Shown: positions 27,213-36,723 of the stretch, piece by piece
Numbering within the stretch: position 1 is the stretch's first letter
How the letters are laid out: each line of letters starts with the position of its first letter
Assembly: GCA_027451625.1 (NCBI GenBank)
Contig: DAIDIY010000046.1
Location: 1 to 40,129 of the forward strand
DNA length: 40,129 bases
Reading direction: 5' to 3'
DNA from: Candidatus Daviesbacteria bacterium
Lineage (GTDB): Bacteria; Patescibacteriota; Microgenomatia; Daviesbacterales; UBA10151
Program-made: the position numbers and the translations under genes
Notes under the pieces: model-generated
What the model was told of the DNA's origin: nothing
The model's database searches: none
The model's input: the letters and a program-made list of their open reading frames with translations, nothing else

Positions 27213-28532
27213 GTTTATAAAAAGGATTGCTAAAGAGGCTTGAAGGAATAGGCTAATAAAAAGATAACATTTTTCTATGTAAGGATTTTTAATTAATGCC
27301 ATAGCAAAAAATAAAGGGAAAATAGTTAAAGCATATCTTGGTAGATCAAGTAGCGTTCCTGACATCAGTGGAATCAAAAAAGCAAGGGCATAATAGATTG
27401 TATATGACCAATAGAGTTTATAAAGAGAGATTATTAGGCCTACAATAAGGAGTAAGCAAACTGTAAATTGAAATAGGATACGGTTAGTGTCTCCTATTTG
27501 GAATAATGGATGAGTTAGGAAATAATGAGCAGCTCCAAGTATTGGACTCCAGGGGGGAGAGATATGTTTGTTCCAATTAGATTATTCAGAGATAAAGTTG
27601 AGATATGATCCAAAGCGAACTTTTTGGAAGTAAAGCCATAAAAGAGAAGGAAGAAGAGAAAAAGATACAACTCCGAATGTAGGATTTAAAAGTTTATTAG
27701 GTTGGAATCGAGGCGCTGTCCACTCTATTACTGCTGCAAGTGTAGAGATCATAAGTAACAATATTGAGGTGGGTACAAGCACTAAAGAAGCCTCAATAAG
27801 CGGAAAAATTTTATAGCTTAAGCTGAAGTGTTGTAATAAAAGAATACCGATATTAAATAAAATTAAGATTATTACAGTCCGTCGTGAAAAAGTCTTCGAG
27901 AGATCACTGAGTGAGAATTTTCCTGCTGGTAACAAAAGATATTCCATAAAAAGTAGCGGAATTAAAGTTAATCCGATAATTCTTGTAATTGAGGATAATC
28001 CTATTAAAACAGTGGCAGTTTTCCAGGACCGTTTTCTTATATAATAAAAGGCTGATAGAGTAAAGGCGAGAAAAAGAGATTCTGTATATAAAGATCCAAG
28101 ATAAAAACTGGTAGGAAAAATGATAAATGCGAATATTATTCTTTGAGCTGTTTTTTGATTAAAGTCTAGTAATGCAAGTTTATATAAGTAAAAGAGAGTG
28201 GTAAGTGTCGCTATTTGCGAAATTAAGAATCCTGACCAAAAGTAATTTAATCCGGTATATGAAACTATTTTGATAAGTAGTGGGAAAGTTGGGAAAAAAA
28301 CAGTCTGAAATGGAAGGTAACCGTGTGATGCTATAGATAGATAATGACCTCCATCCCAGTTAGCCCATCTAGTCCAATAGTCGAGAGTTTCTTTAGGAGG
28401 AAAGTAGAGACCTTTGAGGGAATTAGTATTAGCAAAAGTACTGAGTCCTAAGAGGGTGGTAAATATCAGAGCAGATCGCCATATAATAAAGAGTAAAGTA
28501 ACGTATTTTAATATTTTTAAATTATTTTGCAC
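27195..28532 (-). pseudogene. PIG-V-like mannosyltransferase/GT membrane protein interrupted by one in-frame TAA (27582-27584)
   Basis: ORFs 27582-28532 and 27195-27377 are in the same frame, with coding-like sequence continuing directly past the TAA: ...YLNFISE*SNWNKHISPPWSPILGAAHYF...LLDLPRYALTIFPLFFAMAL. Confidence 0.7.
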
Positions 28533-28591
28533 TTCATTTTTAATAATACTAAAATGATTTCTTTTTATAAAGGTACTCTACTCTGTCGTTT

Positions 28592-28626
28592 GTATGTATC
28601 CATACGGAGGTACAATGAGTAAATAG
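28592..28626 (+). promoter_or_regulatory. hairpin + Shine-Dalgarno + 3-codon mini-ORF (MSK) upstream of recA
   Basis: GTATG-TATC-CATAC, then GGAGG, then ATG AGT AAA TAG (28615-28626). Confidence 0.35.
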
Positions 28627-28665
28627 TTGTTGTATTTGATGATTTTAGTGATATACTGCCTCTGT

Positions 28666-29727
28666 ATGGCAACAACTTCTTTAGACGCTAAAAAATCTGC
28701 AATTCTTACAGCTATGCAGCAAATCCAGAAACAATACGGAACTGGATCAATCATGAGACTTGGGGAAAGAGTAGAAAAATTTACTACAAATGTTATTTCT
28801 ACAGGATCTTTAGCTCTTGATTTAGCTATTGGAGTAGGCGGATTACCATGCGGTAGAGTTATTGAGATATATGGTCCCGAAGCATCTGGAAAAACCACTG
28901 TAGCTTTACATGTTGTTGCTGAAGCTCAAAGAAAAGGAGGAGTCGCTGCATTTATTGATGCTGAGCATGCATTAGATCCACAAAGAGCTCAAAAGATAGG
29001 AGTAAATTTAGACGAATTATTAATTTCTCAACCTGATACAGGAGAACAAGCTTTAGAAATAGCTGAAACTTTAATTAGATCCGGGGGAATTGATGTTATA
29101 GTTATTGATTCAGTAGCAGCTTTAGTTCCGAAAGCTGAAATTGAGGGTGAAATGGGAGATGCAATGGTAGGAGTTCAGGCAAGGCTGATGTCTCAAGCAC
29201 TGCGTAAACTAACAGGAGCAATCGCCAATACTAATACTATTACTATTTTTACCAACCAATTAAGGCAAAAGATCGGTGTGATGTTTGGAAATCCAGAAAC
29301 AACTCCGGGAGGACTTGCTTTAAAGTTTTATTCATCTGTGCGTTTAGATATTCGTAAGATCGAGAATATTAAATCAGGTGACCAGGTTGTTGGGTCAAGA
29401 CATCGAGTGAAGGTTGTAAAAAATAAAGTGGCTCCCCCATTTCGAATAGCTGAATTTGACATGGATGAAGATGGTATCTCTCACGAAGGAGAGCTACTGG
29501 ATATCGGACTAGAATTGGGATTACTTTCTAAGTCGGGAGCCTTTATAAAACAAGATGACAAAATTTTGGGACAAGGACGGACAGCAGCAGTTTCTTATCT
29601 AAAAGAAAATAGGAAGGAATCTGAAAAATTAGAGAAGGAGATCAGAGATAGTTGGAACAAGCAAAGCAAAGGTCAAGAGCTCGTGGTCGGGAAAGAAGAT
29701 GACATAGTAGAGGAATCTTCTCTTTAA
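28666..29727 (+). CDS. recA: recombinase A
   Basis: [55 protein letters not shown]; start at MATTSLD. Confidence 0.98.
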   Translation: MATTSLDAKKSAILTAMQQIQKQYGTGSIMRLGERVEKFTTNVISTGSLALDLAIGVGGLPCGRVIEIYGPEASGKTTVALHVVAEAQRKGGVAAFIDAEHALDPQRAQKIGVNLDELLISQPDTGEQALEIAETLIRSGGIDVIVIDSVAALVPKAEIEGEMGDAMVGVQARLMSQALRKLTGAIANTNTITIFTNQLRQKIGVMFGNPETTPGGLALKFYSSVRLDIRKIENIKSGDQVVGSRHRVKVVKNKVAPPFRIAEFDMDEDGISHEGELLDIGLELGLLSKSGAFIKQDDKILGQGRTAAVSYLKENRKESEKLEKEIRDSWNKQSKGQELVVGKEDDIVEESSL

Positions 29728-29752
29728 TACTTATATTTAGGTTAGAGTTTAG

Positions 29753-30403
29753 ATGTCAAGAATTACTTTGATTGAACCCCAAAAGAAAAACAAAGATAGA
29801 TTTAATGTGTATATAAACGGTGAATTTATTTTTGGCGCGTCCTCAAATTTAATAGTAGAAGAAAGATTAAGTATAGGCAGAGATATTACGGAAAATGATT
29901 TGAAAGAAATTTTAGGAAGATCTGCAATTAATGATCTTCTAGAAAAAGTTTATGTTTTTTTAAGATTTAGAAATCGAAGTACTAAGGAAGTTAGAGATTA
30001 TTTAAAAAAGGTATCATATAGACGGAAGGTTTTAGGAAAAGAGGAGCTTTCTCCTTTAATTATAGATCTTGTAGTAGAGAAAATTAAAGAAAAAAAATTA
30101 ATCGATGATTCCAAATTCGCGCGGGAGTGGGTTTTAGCAAGAAGGAATAAATTCAAAGGGGATATTGCTATTTATGAAGAATTAACCCAGAAAGGTATTA
30201 ACAGAGAAATAATCGAAGAAGTATTAGATAGTAAAATAGATGCTTCTTTCTTGGCTTCAAAAGCATTAGAACAAAAAGTTAGGTCTTGGAGAGATCTTTC
30301 AGATCGTGAATTGTTTACAAAAGGAGTTGCATTTTTAATGCGAAGAGGATTTTCATACCAAGTATCCAAAGCTACGGTTGAAAAATTACTCAAAAAATCG
30401 TAA
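29753..30403 (+). CDS. recX: RecX family regulatory protein
   Basis: Position after recA; LRFRNRSTKEVRDYLKK; KLIDDSKFAREWVLARRN; RRGFSYQVSKATVEKLL. Confidence 0.88.
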   Translation: MSRITLIEPQKKNKDRFNVYINGEFIFGASSNLIVEERLSIGRDITENDLKEILGRSAINDLLEKVYVFLRFRNRSTKEVRDYLKKVSYRRKVLGKEELSPLIIDLVVEKIKEKKLIDDSKFAREWVLARRNKFKGDIAIYEELTQKGINREIIEEVLDSKIDASFLASKALEQKVRSWRDLSDRELFTKGVAFLMRRGFSYQVSKATVEKLLKKS

Positions 30404-30516
30404 AATAGAATCGGGAGTTAAAAGTCTTTGAAAGGATTATGACAAAAGGACATTTTACAGCTTTATCCTCGACCACACTAAGATAATCCTTAGTTGATTT
30501 AACTTTCCTAAATATT

Positions 30517-31869
30517 ATGAAAAAAACATTTGGTACGGTTTCAAAATCAGATTATAGCACTGATGAAGATTTGGATCTCTCCCCTGCTTCTATTGTTCAT
30601 CAAGAAGCGGAACTTGCAAAAAGGGAAGGAATCTTGGAAGAAAGAGAGCGAATACTTGCAGAGAAACAGAAAATAGTCGATCAAAAATTTGAGATGGCAG
30701 AGAAAGCCAGAAAAGATCTAATTTCTAAATTGGAAAAAGTATCTGAGTTGTCAACCGATGAAGCTAAAAAATTACTTCTAGATAGTATTGAAAAAGACTT
30801 AGCGGCAGAGATTTCCAGAAGAATTAAAGAAGCAGAAGAAGACATTAAACTTCATGCTGACCAAAAGGCTCGGGAGATATTGGCTGAAGCGATGATGCAT
30901 GGGATTACGGATTATGTTTCCGAATTTACGACCTCTCAGGTAGAGCTACCGGATGAAGAAATGAAAGGACGAATTATTGGAAAAGAAGGGCGCAATGTAA
31001 GAACTTTCGAACAAGCTACAGGAGTAGATGTTTTAATGGATGAAACTCCTGGTGTTCTAATCCTTTCTTCATTTGATCCAGTAAGACGAGAGATTGCGAA
31101 AATATCTCTTCAAAGGCTAATGCAAGACGGACGAATACAGCCGCAACGGATAGAAGAGATCGTTGAACATACTCGTGAAGATGTTGAAAAGTTAATGTGC
31201 GAAGCAGGAGAAAAGTTATGCCATGAAATAGGCGTTTATAATTTACCCGCAGAGCTTGTTTGTTTAATTGGTCGATTTAAATATCGTTATTCATATGGAC
31301 AAAATATGATTCAACATACATTAGAAGAAACCCAAATTGGAATTGCTTTGGCTAAAATGCTTGGTGCAAATGTTAATGTAGTTCGTTTAGCCTGTTTATT
31401 GCATGATATTGGAAAGGTAGTGATTGAAGGTGATGAAGGAACACATATTGAAAAGGGTGTACAAATATGTAAAAAATATGGTCTACCTCAAGAAGTAACC
31501 GATGCAGTAGCCGAACACCATGAAGATAAGCCTTTTTCAAGGGTTGAATCAATAATTGTTTATATTGCAGATGCAATATCAGGAGGTAGACCAGGAGCAA
31601 GGAGAGAGGATGTTGAAGAGTATATAAAAAGGATTGAAGATATAGAAAGAATTGCAACATCGTTTGAAGGAGTAGATAAAGCCTTTGCCGTAGCCGCTGG
31701 AAGAGAGGTTAGAGTGATCGTGATGCCTGAACAGATATCTGATGATGAATTGCCTAAATTGACTCATGATATTGCATCTGAGATCGCCCAACAGGTCATT
31801 GTCCCGGGACAAATTAAGGTAACTGCTATTCGAGAAGTTAGAGCCAGCGATTTTGCGATTTCATCGTAA
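30517..31869 (+). CDS. rny: ribonuclease Y (no N-terminal TM segment)
   Basis: Coiled coil, KH GRIIGKEGRNVRTFEQATGVDVLMDETP, HD CLLHDIGKV, AEHHEDKP. Confidence 0.95.
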   Translation: MKKTFGTVSKSDYSTDEDLDLSPASIVHQEAELAKREGILEERERILAEKQKIVDQKFEMAEKARKDLISKLEKVSELSTDEAKKLLLDSIEKDLAAEISRRIKEAEEDIKLHADQKAREILAEAMMHGITDYVSEFTTSQVELPDEEMKGRIIGKEGRNVRTFEQATGVDVLMDETPGVLILSSFDPVRREIAKISLQRLMQDGRIQPQRIEEIVEHTREDVEKLMCEAGEKLCHEIGVYNLPAELVCLIGRFKYRYSYGQNMIQHTLEETQIGIALAKMLGANVNVVRLACLLHDIGKVVIEGDEGTHIEKGVQICKKYGLPQEVTDAVAEHHEDKPFSRVESIIVYIADAISGGRPGARREDVEEYIKRIEDIERIATSFEGVDKAFAVAAGREVRVIVMPEQISDDELPKLTHDIASEIAQQVIVPGQIKVTAIREVRASDFAISS

Positions 31870-31916
31870 ATAGGGTCTTTACAAGAAGTTTAGTATTTGG
31901 TAAATTACTCACACTT

Positions 31917-32189
31917 ATGACAAAAAATGAATTAATAGAGAAAGTAGCAAAAAAATCTTCATTAACAAAAAGAGCCGCTGCTGATTCTGTTAATGCTACC
32001 TTCAATATTATAAGGGATGCGTTGGTAAGAGGAGAGAAAGTTGTCATAACTGGGTTTGGAACTTTTTTAGTCCGTTCTAGAGCAGCAAGAAGAGGAAGAA
32101 ATCCACAAACTGGACAGACTATACAGATTCCACAAAAGAAAACACCAGGATTTACTGCAGGAAAAACCATTAAGAGGATGGTAAAATAA
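31917..32189 (+). CDS. hup: HU family DNA-binding protein
   Basis: MTKNELIEKVAKKSSLTKRAA; GFGTFLVRSRAARRGRNPQTGQTIQIP. Confidence 0.96.
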   Translation: MTKNELIEKVAKKSSLTKRAAADSVNATFNIIRDALVRGEKVVITGFGTFLVRSRAARRGRNPQTGQTIQIPQKKTPGFTAGKTIKRMVK

Positions 32190-32280
32190 CTGCTAATCTC
32201 CTAAATTTTTCTTAATTAGTAAAAAATTCCAATTCATGAGTTGAATTTTATTGATATCACCAAAATGGTATATTTAACTT

Positions 32281-33075
32281 ATGAAAAAGAGTTGGGTATT
32301 TTTGAAAGCAAACTGGCAAATTTTAGTAGAATATCGAGCAGATCTGATAATTTGGGGTTTAAGTAGTATAATTATCCCTTTTTTAGGACTGGCGATTTGG
32401 CTAACAATCTCTTCTCAAAATTTTACTTTATCTCTGTCGAAATCGGATCTTATTATATATTTTTTGGTTGTTGCTTTACTTAATGTTTTTACCTCAGCTT
32501 GGAGTTCGTGGTTTATTAATGAGCAAATAATAAATGGAGGATTTTCTAAATACTTGACTAAACCTTTCTCTGCTCTATTAGATAATCTAATGGAAAATTT
32601 AGCGGAAAAGATATTAAAAATGATTGCAATCTTACCAGTGATTTTAATTATTTTTAGGCTTTTATTATCATCCGCGCATCTATTTAATTTAAGTCCATTA
32701 ATGATTATTTTATTTATTGTCAGCAGTTTGAATGCTTTTATTATTACTTTCCTCTTAGATGTGACTGTGGGGTTAACTGGATTTTGGTTTCATGATGTAG
32801 ATTTTTTAAATAATTTACTTAATCTGTTGGAGCATTTATTCACAGGTGTGTTAATTCCGATTGTTTTTTTACCTAGATTTTTATACAACTTAGCATTGTA
32901 TCTTCCTTTTAGATATATGGTTTCGTTCCCAGCGGAGATATTTCTACGAAAAGTTGAAGGTCCTTCACTTTGGATGGGAATGCTTATACAATCATTTTGG
33001 CTTGTAATGATAATTATAATTTATAAGCTTATATTTAAGTTTGGAACTAAATATTATCAAGGATATGGAGGATGA
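32281..33075 (+). CDS. ABC-2 type permease (DUF990-like)
   Basis: 6-TM-type protein, FLKANWQILVEYRADLIIW; C-terminal KYYQGYGG; overlaps next gene. Confidence 0.85.
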   Translation: MKKSWVFLKANWQILVEYRADLIIWGLSSIIIPFLGLAIWLTISSQNFTLSLSKSDLIIYFLVVALLNVFTSAWSSWFINEQIINGGFSKYLTKPFSALLDNLMENLAEKILKMIAILPVILIIFRLLLSSAHLFNLSPLMIILFIVSSLNAFIITFLLDVTVGLTGFWFHDVDFLNNLLNLLEHLFTGVLIPIVFLPRFLYNLALYLPFRYMVSFPAEIFLRKVEGPSLWMGMLIQSFWLVMIIIIYKLIFKFGTKYYQGYGG

Positions 33076-33863
33076 AAAGATATCTCAAATTAATAACAGC
33101 CTTGGTTATAATCTCGACTAAAAGGTATTTAGAAAATAGAGTCAATGCTGTTGCAGGAATTTTATCCTCGCTTGGATATTTTTTAATTACAATCCTTTTT
33201 ATATCAGTGATTTTTTCCAAGACTACATCCTCAATTGAAGGATGGTCAAGGCCGCAAACATTTCTTCTATTGGGAATATATCAGACATGTACTTCATTAT
33301 TTTCCTTGCTTTGTCTTCGTGGAATCAATTTTATTCCCCGTTATGTCAGAGATGGTGAGCTTGATATTTTACTTACAAAGCCTTTAAATTCCCAATTCTA
33401 TCTAACTTTCAGATTTACTAGAGTTTGGGAAGTTTTCAGTTTAACTGCGGGATTAAGTCTAATTTATTATTCTCTTAATCAAATTAATTCGAGAATTTTA
33501 GTATCCAATTTATTAGCTTTAATATTAGGCCTCTTGATCGGGATGGTTATTTTATATGGAATATTTTTCTCTGTAGCAACTCTTTCTATTTGGTTCCACA
33601 ACTTTTCATCACTTGCTAGTGTGGTAGAGATACTTAGTACTCCCTTAGCATATCCATTTGATATATTAGGGAAAAAGTTATCTTTTATCCTAACATTTGT
33701 TGTTCCTTTAGGGTTTGTAATAACTATCCCCGTAAAATTATTTTTAAATAAATTACCTATATTCTTTATAGGATATGGGTTTGCTTTTGCAGTGGTTATC
33801 TTTATATTTTGTGTATGGTTTTGGCATTTTTCTTTAAAACACTATACCTCAGCGAGTTCATAA
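33072..33863 (+). CDS. ABC-2 type permease (DUF990-like)
   Basis: RDGELDILLTKPLNSQFYL; C-terminal SLKHYTSASS. Confidence 0.85.
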   Translation: MKRYLKLITALVIISTKRYLENRVNAVAGILSSLGYFLITILFISVIFSKTTSSIEGWSRPQTFLLLGIYQTCTSLFSLLCLRGINFIPRYVRDGELDILLTKPLNSQFYLTFRFTRVWEVFSLTAGLSLIYYSLNQINSRILVSNLLALILGLLIGMVILYGIFFSVATLSIWFHNFSSLASVVEILSTPLAYPFDILGKKLSFILTFVVPLGFVITIPVKLFLNKLPIFFIGYGFAFAVVIFIFCVWFWHFSLKHYTSASS

Positions 33864-33877
33864 GATAAAATAAAGGG

Positions 33878-34873
33878 ATGGATTCTGTTATTAAAGTTTC
33901 GAATCTGAAAAAATATTATAAAGTTCATCAAAAAGATCCTGGACTTTTAGGGTCTTTAAGATCTCTTTTTAGACGAGAATATTTTGAAGTCAAAGCTGTT
34001 GATAATATCTCTTTTGAGATAGATCAAGGAGAATTGATTGGATTTATAGGCCCTAATGGAGCAGGGAAAACGACTACTCTTAAAGTCTTATCCGGTCTAC
34101 TCTACCCCTCGTCAGGGTCAGTTAGAGTTCTAGGGTACGAACCTTTTAAGAGACAGAGTGAATTTCAACGCCAGTTCTCATTAGTCATGGGACAAAAGAA
34201 TCAGCTTTGGTGGGATTTACCAGCCTTTGAGAGTTTTATTTTAAATAAAGAGATTTATGGTGTGCCAGATGATATTTTTAAAAAAACTGTTACCGAGTTA
34301 TCGCAGATGTTAGATATAGAAGATGTGCTAAAAGTCCAAGTTAGAAAACTCTCTTTAGGACAACGTATGAAAGCTGAGCTTGTAGCTGCTTTATTACATC
34401 GGCCTAAAGTATTATTTTTAGATGAGCCGACTATCGGTCTTGATGTTTTGGCTCAGAAAAAGATGCGTGATTTTATTAAAGAATATAATCAAAAATATAA
34501 ATCAACTATTATTCTGACTTCTCATTATATGGGTGACGTCAAAGAGCTATGTAAAAGAGTAATTATTATTGATAGAGGTATGATTCTATATGATGGAAGT
34601 TTGTCAGCTATAGTAGAAAAATTTGCTCCATTTAAAGTTATAAATGTTGATTTTGAGGTAGCTCCTGATTTGGATAGGCTGAAAAAAATTGGTAAACTTG
34701 TTAAATATGAGGATCTACACGCAGAGATCGAAGTACATAGAGAAAAAGCAGCTAAACTTGCAGGTAGTCTTTTAAGTGATTTCCCGGTAGCAGATCTTAC
34801 TATTGAAGAACCAGCTATGGAAGATATTATTCGTGACGTTTTTAATAAATCTAATCTATTGACTGAAGTCTAA
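33878..34873 (+). CDS. ABC transporter ATP-binding protein
   Basis: Walker A GPNGAGKTT; LSLGQRMKAELVAALLHRPKVLFLDEPTIGLD. Confidence 0.95.
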   Translation: MDSVIKVSNLKKYYKVHQKDPGLLGSLRSLFRREYFEVKAVDNISFEIDQGELIGFIGPNGAGKTTTLKVLSGLLYPSSGSVRVLGYEPFKRQSEFQRQFSLVMGQKNQLWWDLPAFESFILNKEIYGVPDDIFKKTVTELSQMLDIEDVLKVQVRKLSLGQRMKAELVAALLHRPKVLFLDEPTIGLDVLAQKKMRDFIKEYNQKYKSTIILTSHYMGDVKELCKRVIIIDRGMILYDGSLSAIVEKFAPFKVINVDFEVAPDLDRLKKIGKLVKYEDLHAEIEVHREKAAKLAGSLLSDFPVADLTIEEPAMEDIIRDVFNKSNLLTEV

Positions 34874-34874
34874 A

Positions 34875-35147
34875 ATGAGCAAACCAGTTTTGGGTAAAGA
34901 CAAATTAGAGATTCCAGATGAGGTAATAAAGAGTCTTTTAACTCCATCTGAGACTAGAATGATTAAAAATCGATGGAAGATTATGCAACTTTTGAAGCAG
35001 GGAATGACTATAAGAGCCGTATCTTCTCAAGTAGGTGTGGGCACTGACACGGTAGTTAGGATAGGAAAGATGATAGGAAAAAATAATTTTCAGAAAGAAA
35101 AAATGTCTAAAATTGCAACCTCGTGGATTTTTGGTAAAGGAAAATGA
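34875..35147 (+). CDS. TrpR/YerC-like helix-turn-helix protein
   Basis: LLTPSETRMIKNRWKIMQLLKQGMTIRAVSSQVGVGTDTVVRIGKM. Confidence 0.8.
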   Translation: MSKPVLGKDKLEIPDEVIKSLLTPSETRMIKNRWKIMQLLKQGMTIRAVSSQVGVGTDTVVRIGKMIGKNNFQKEKMSKIATSWIFGKGK

Positions 35148-35947
35148 GTAAAATCTATCTAACTGTTTTCTCCCTAGCTTGGCAAAATGAATTTGTCTAT
35201 AGATTAAATTTTATTCTTTGGAGAATACGTAATTTAATGAGATTCTTTTTAACATTTTTTTTATGGGAAGGGGTGTTTACAACCTCGAAACAAATGTTTG
35301 GATATTCTAAATCAGAGATGTTAACTTATGTTTTTACTGTAATCCTCGTTTCTGCTTTAGTTCAATCGGCGCCTTCCGCAGATAATATAGGAGGAGAGAT
35401 TGGGAATGGAGATTTGAGCAATTATTTGGTGAAGCCTTTAAGCTATCTGAAGTATTGGTTCAGCCGAGATTTGGCTAGTAAATCATTAAATCTTGTTTTT
35501 GCCATGGTTGAATTTTCTCTATTGGCCATAATACTCCATCCTGTTTTTGCTATTCCAACTAAAATATTAACTATTGCGGCATTTTTGATAACCATAAGCC
35601 TTGCTGTTGTTTTATATTTTTTTATTAGTACATGTTCTCGGTTTATTTCATTTTGGGCTCCAGAGAATACCTGGGGAGTTTCATTTATAATAGTTATCTT
35701 TATAGAAACATTAGCAGGAAGTATTTTCCCTTTGGATGTTTTACCTGAAAATTTAAAAAATCTCATAATGTTGACTCCTTTCCCTTATTTGTTGTATTTC
35801 CCTACAGCTATATTTCTTGGAAAAATATCATCAACTCAACTGCCAAAGATATTATTTATTGCCTTAACGTGGGTAATTATAATGTTCTTTTTTATGAGGT
35901 ATTTATGGGGAAAAGGATTGAAAAATTACTCATCTGAAGGAAGATGA
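35144..35947 (+). CDS. ABC-2 type permease (DUF990-like)
   Basis: GGEIGNGDLSNYLVKPLSYLKYW; ATGA overlap with upstream HTH gene. Confidence 0.85.
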   Translation: MSKIYLTVFSLAWQNEFVYRLNFILWRIRNLMRFFLTFFLWEGVFTTSKQMFGYSKSEMLTYVFTVILVSALVQSAPSADNIGGEIGNGDLSNYLVKPLSYLKYWFSRDLASKSLNLVFAMVEFSLLAIILHPVFAIPTKILTIAAFLITISLAVVLYFFISTCSRFISFWAPENTWGVSFIIVIFIETLAGSIFPLDVLPENLKNLIMLTPFPYLLYFPTAIFLGKISSTQLPKILFIALTWVIIMFFFMRYLWGKGLKNYSSEGR

Positions 35948-36723
35948 AGGAGTTAAGAGTTTATCTTTTTTATACATATAATGCTTTTCAACAGGTTTTG
36001 ATTAACCGTTTAATTATGGTTTTGTTTTTGCTGGGGAAAAGTATTCGAATAATTCTATTTTTGATATTTTTAACTTATCTTTTTTCAAAGACACAGTCGG
36101 TTGGGGGGTATACTCGTTCTCAGATAGTATTTTTTTATCTGTCGTTTAACTTAATTGACACATTATCACAGTTTTTATTTAGAGAAGTCTATAGATTTAG
36201 GTCTTTAATTATCTCTGGTAGTTTTGATTTCGTTCTTCTAAAACCGATTAATCCGCTGATTCGTGTTTTATTAGGAGGTGGAGATTTGATGGATTTGGTA
36301 ATGTTATTTTTACTAGGAGGGACTACTGTTTATTATGGAGTTACTAATCTTCATCCAAATCTTGGGTCTTGGATTATCTTTTTTCTTATGATTTTTGCCG
36401 GTCTTTTAATTGCTGCTGCTTTTCATATCTTTGTTTTGGGGCTGGGAGTAATAACAACAAGTGTCGATCATCTGATAATGGTTTATCGGGACCTGACATC
36501 ATTGCTTCGGATTCCGATTGATTTATATGCAGAACCTATTCGTTCTTTGCTAACTTTCGTGATTCCGCTTGGAATAATGATTACATTTCCAGCTAAAACT
36601 TTAATGGGAATTTTATCTTTACCTCTGATTATTTATTCATTCTCATTTGCTTTTATATTTTTTTACTTGTCTTTAGTTTTTTGGAGATGGTCACTTAAAG
36701 AATATCAAAGTGCAGGAGGATAG
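35944..36723 (+). CDS. ABC-2 type permease (DUF990-like)
   Basis: LIISGSFDFVLLKPINPLIRVLL; C-terminal SLKEYQSAGG. Confidence 0.85.
   Translation: MKELRVYLFYTYNAFQQVLINRLIMVLFLLGKSIRIILFLIFLTYLFSKTQSVGGYTRSQIVFFYLSFNLIDTLSQFLFREVYRFRSLIISGSFDFVLLKPINPLIRVLLGGGDLMDLVMLFLLGGTTVYYGVTNLHPNLGSWIIFFLMIFAGLLIAAAFHIFVLGLGVITTSVDHLIMVYRDLTSLLRIPIDLYAEPIRSLLTFVIPLGIMITFPAKTLMGILSLPLIIYSFSFAFIFFYLSLVFWRWSLKEYQSAGG

Noticed and set aside
27582-27584. Stop codon reassignment (TAA as Gln)
   Set aside because: TAA ends many well-defined genes in the window, so genome-wide recoding is not credible; a local mutation or error is simpler.
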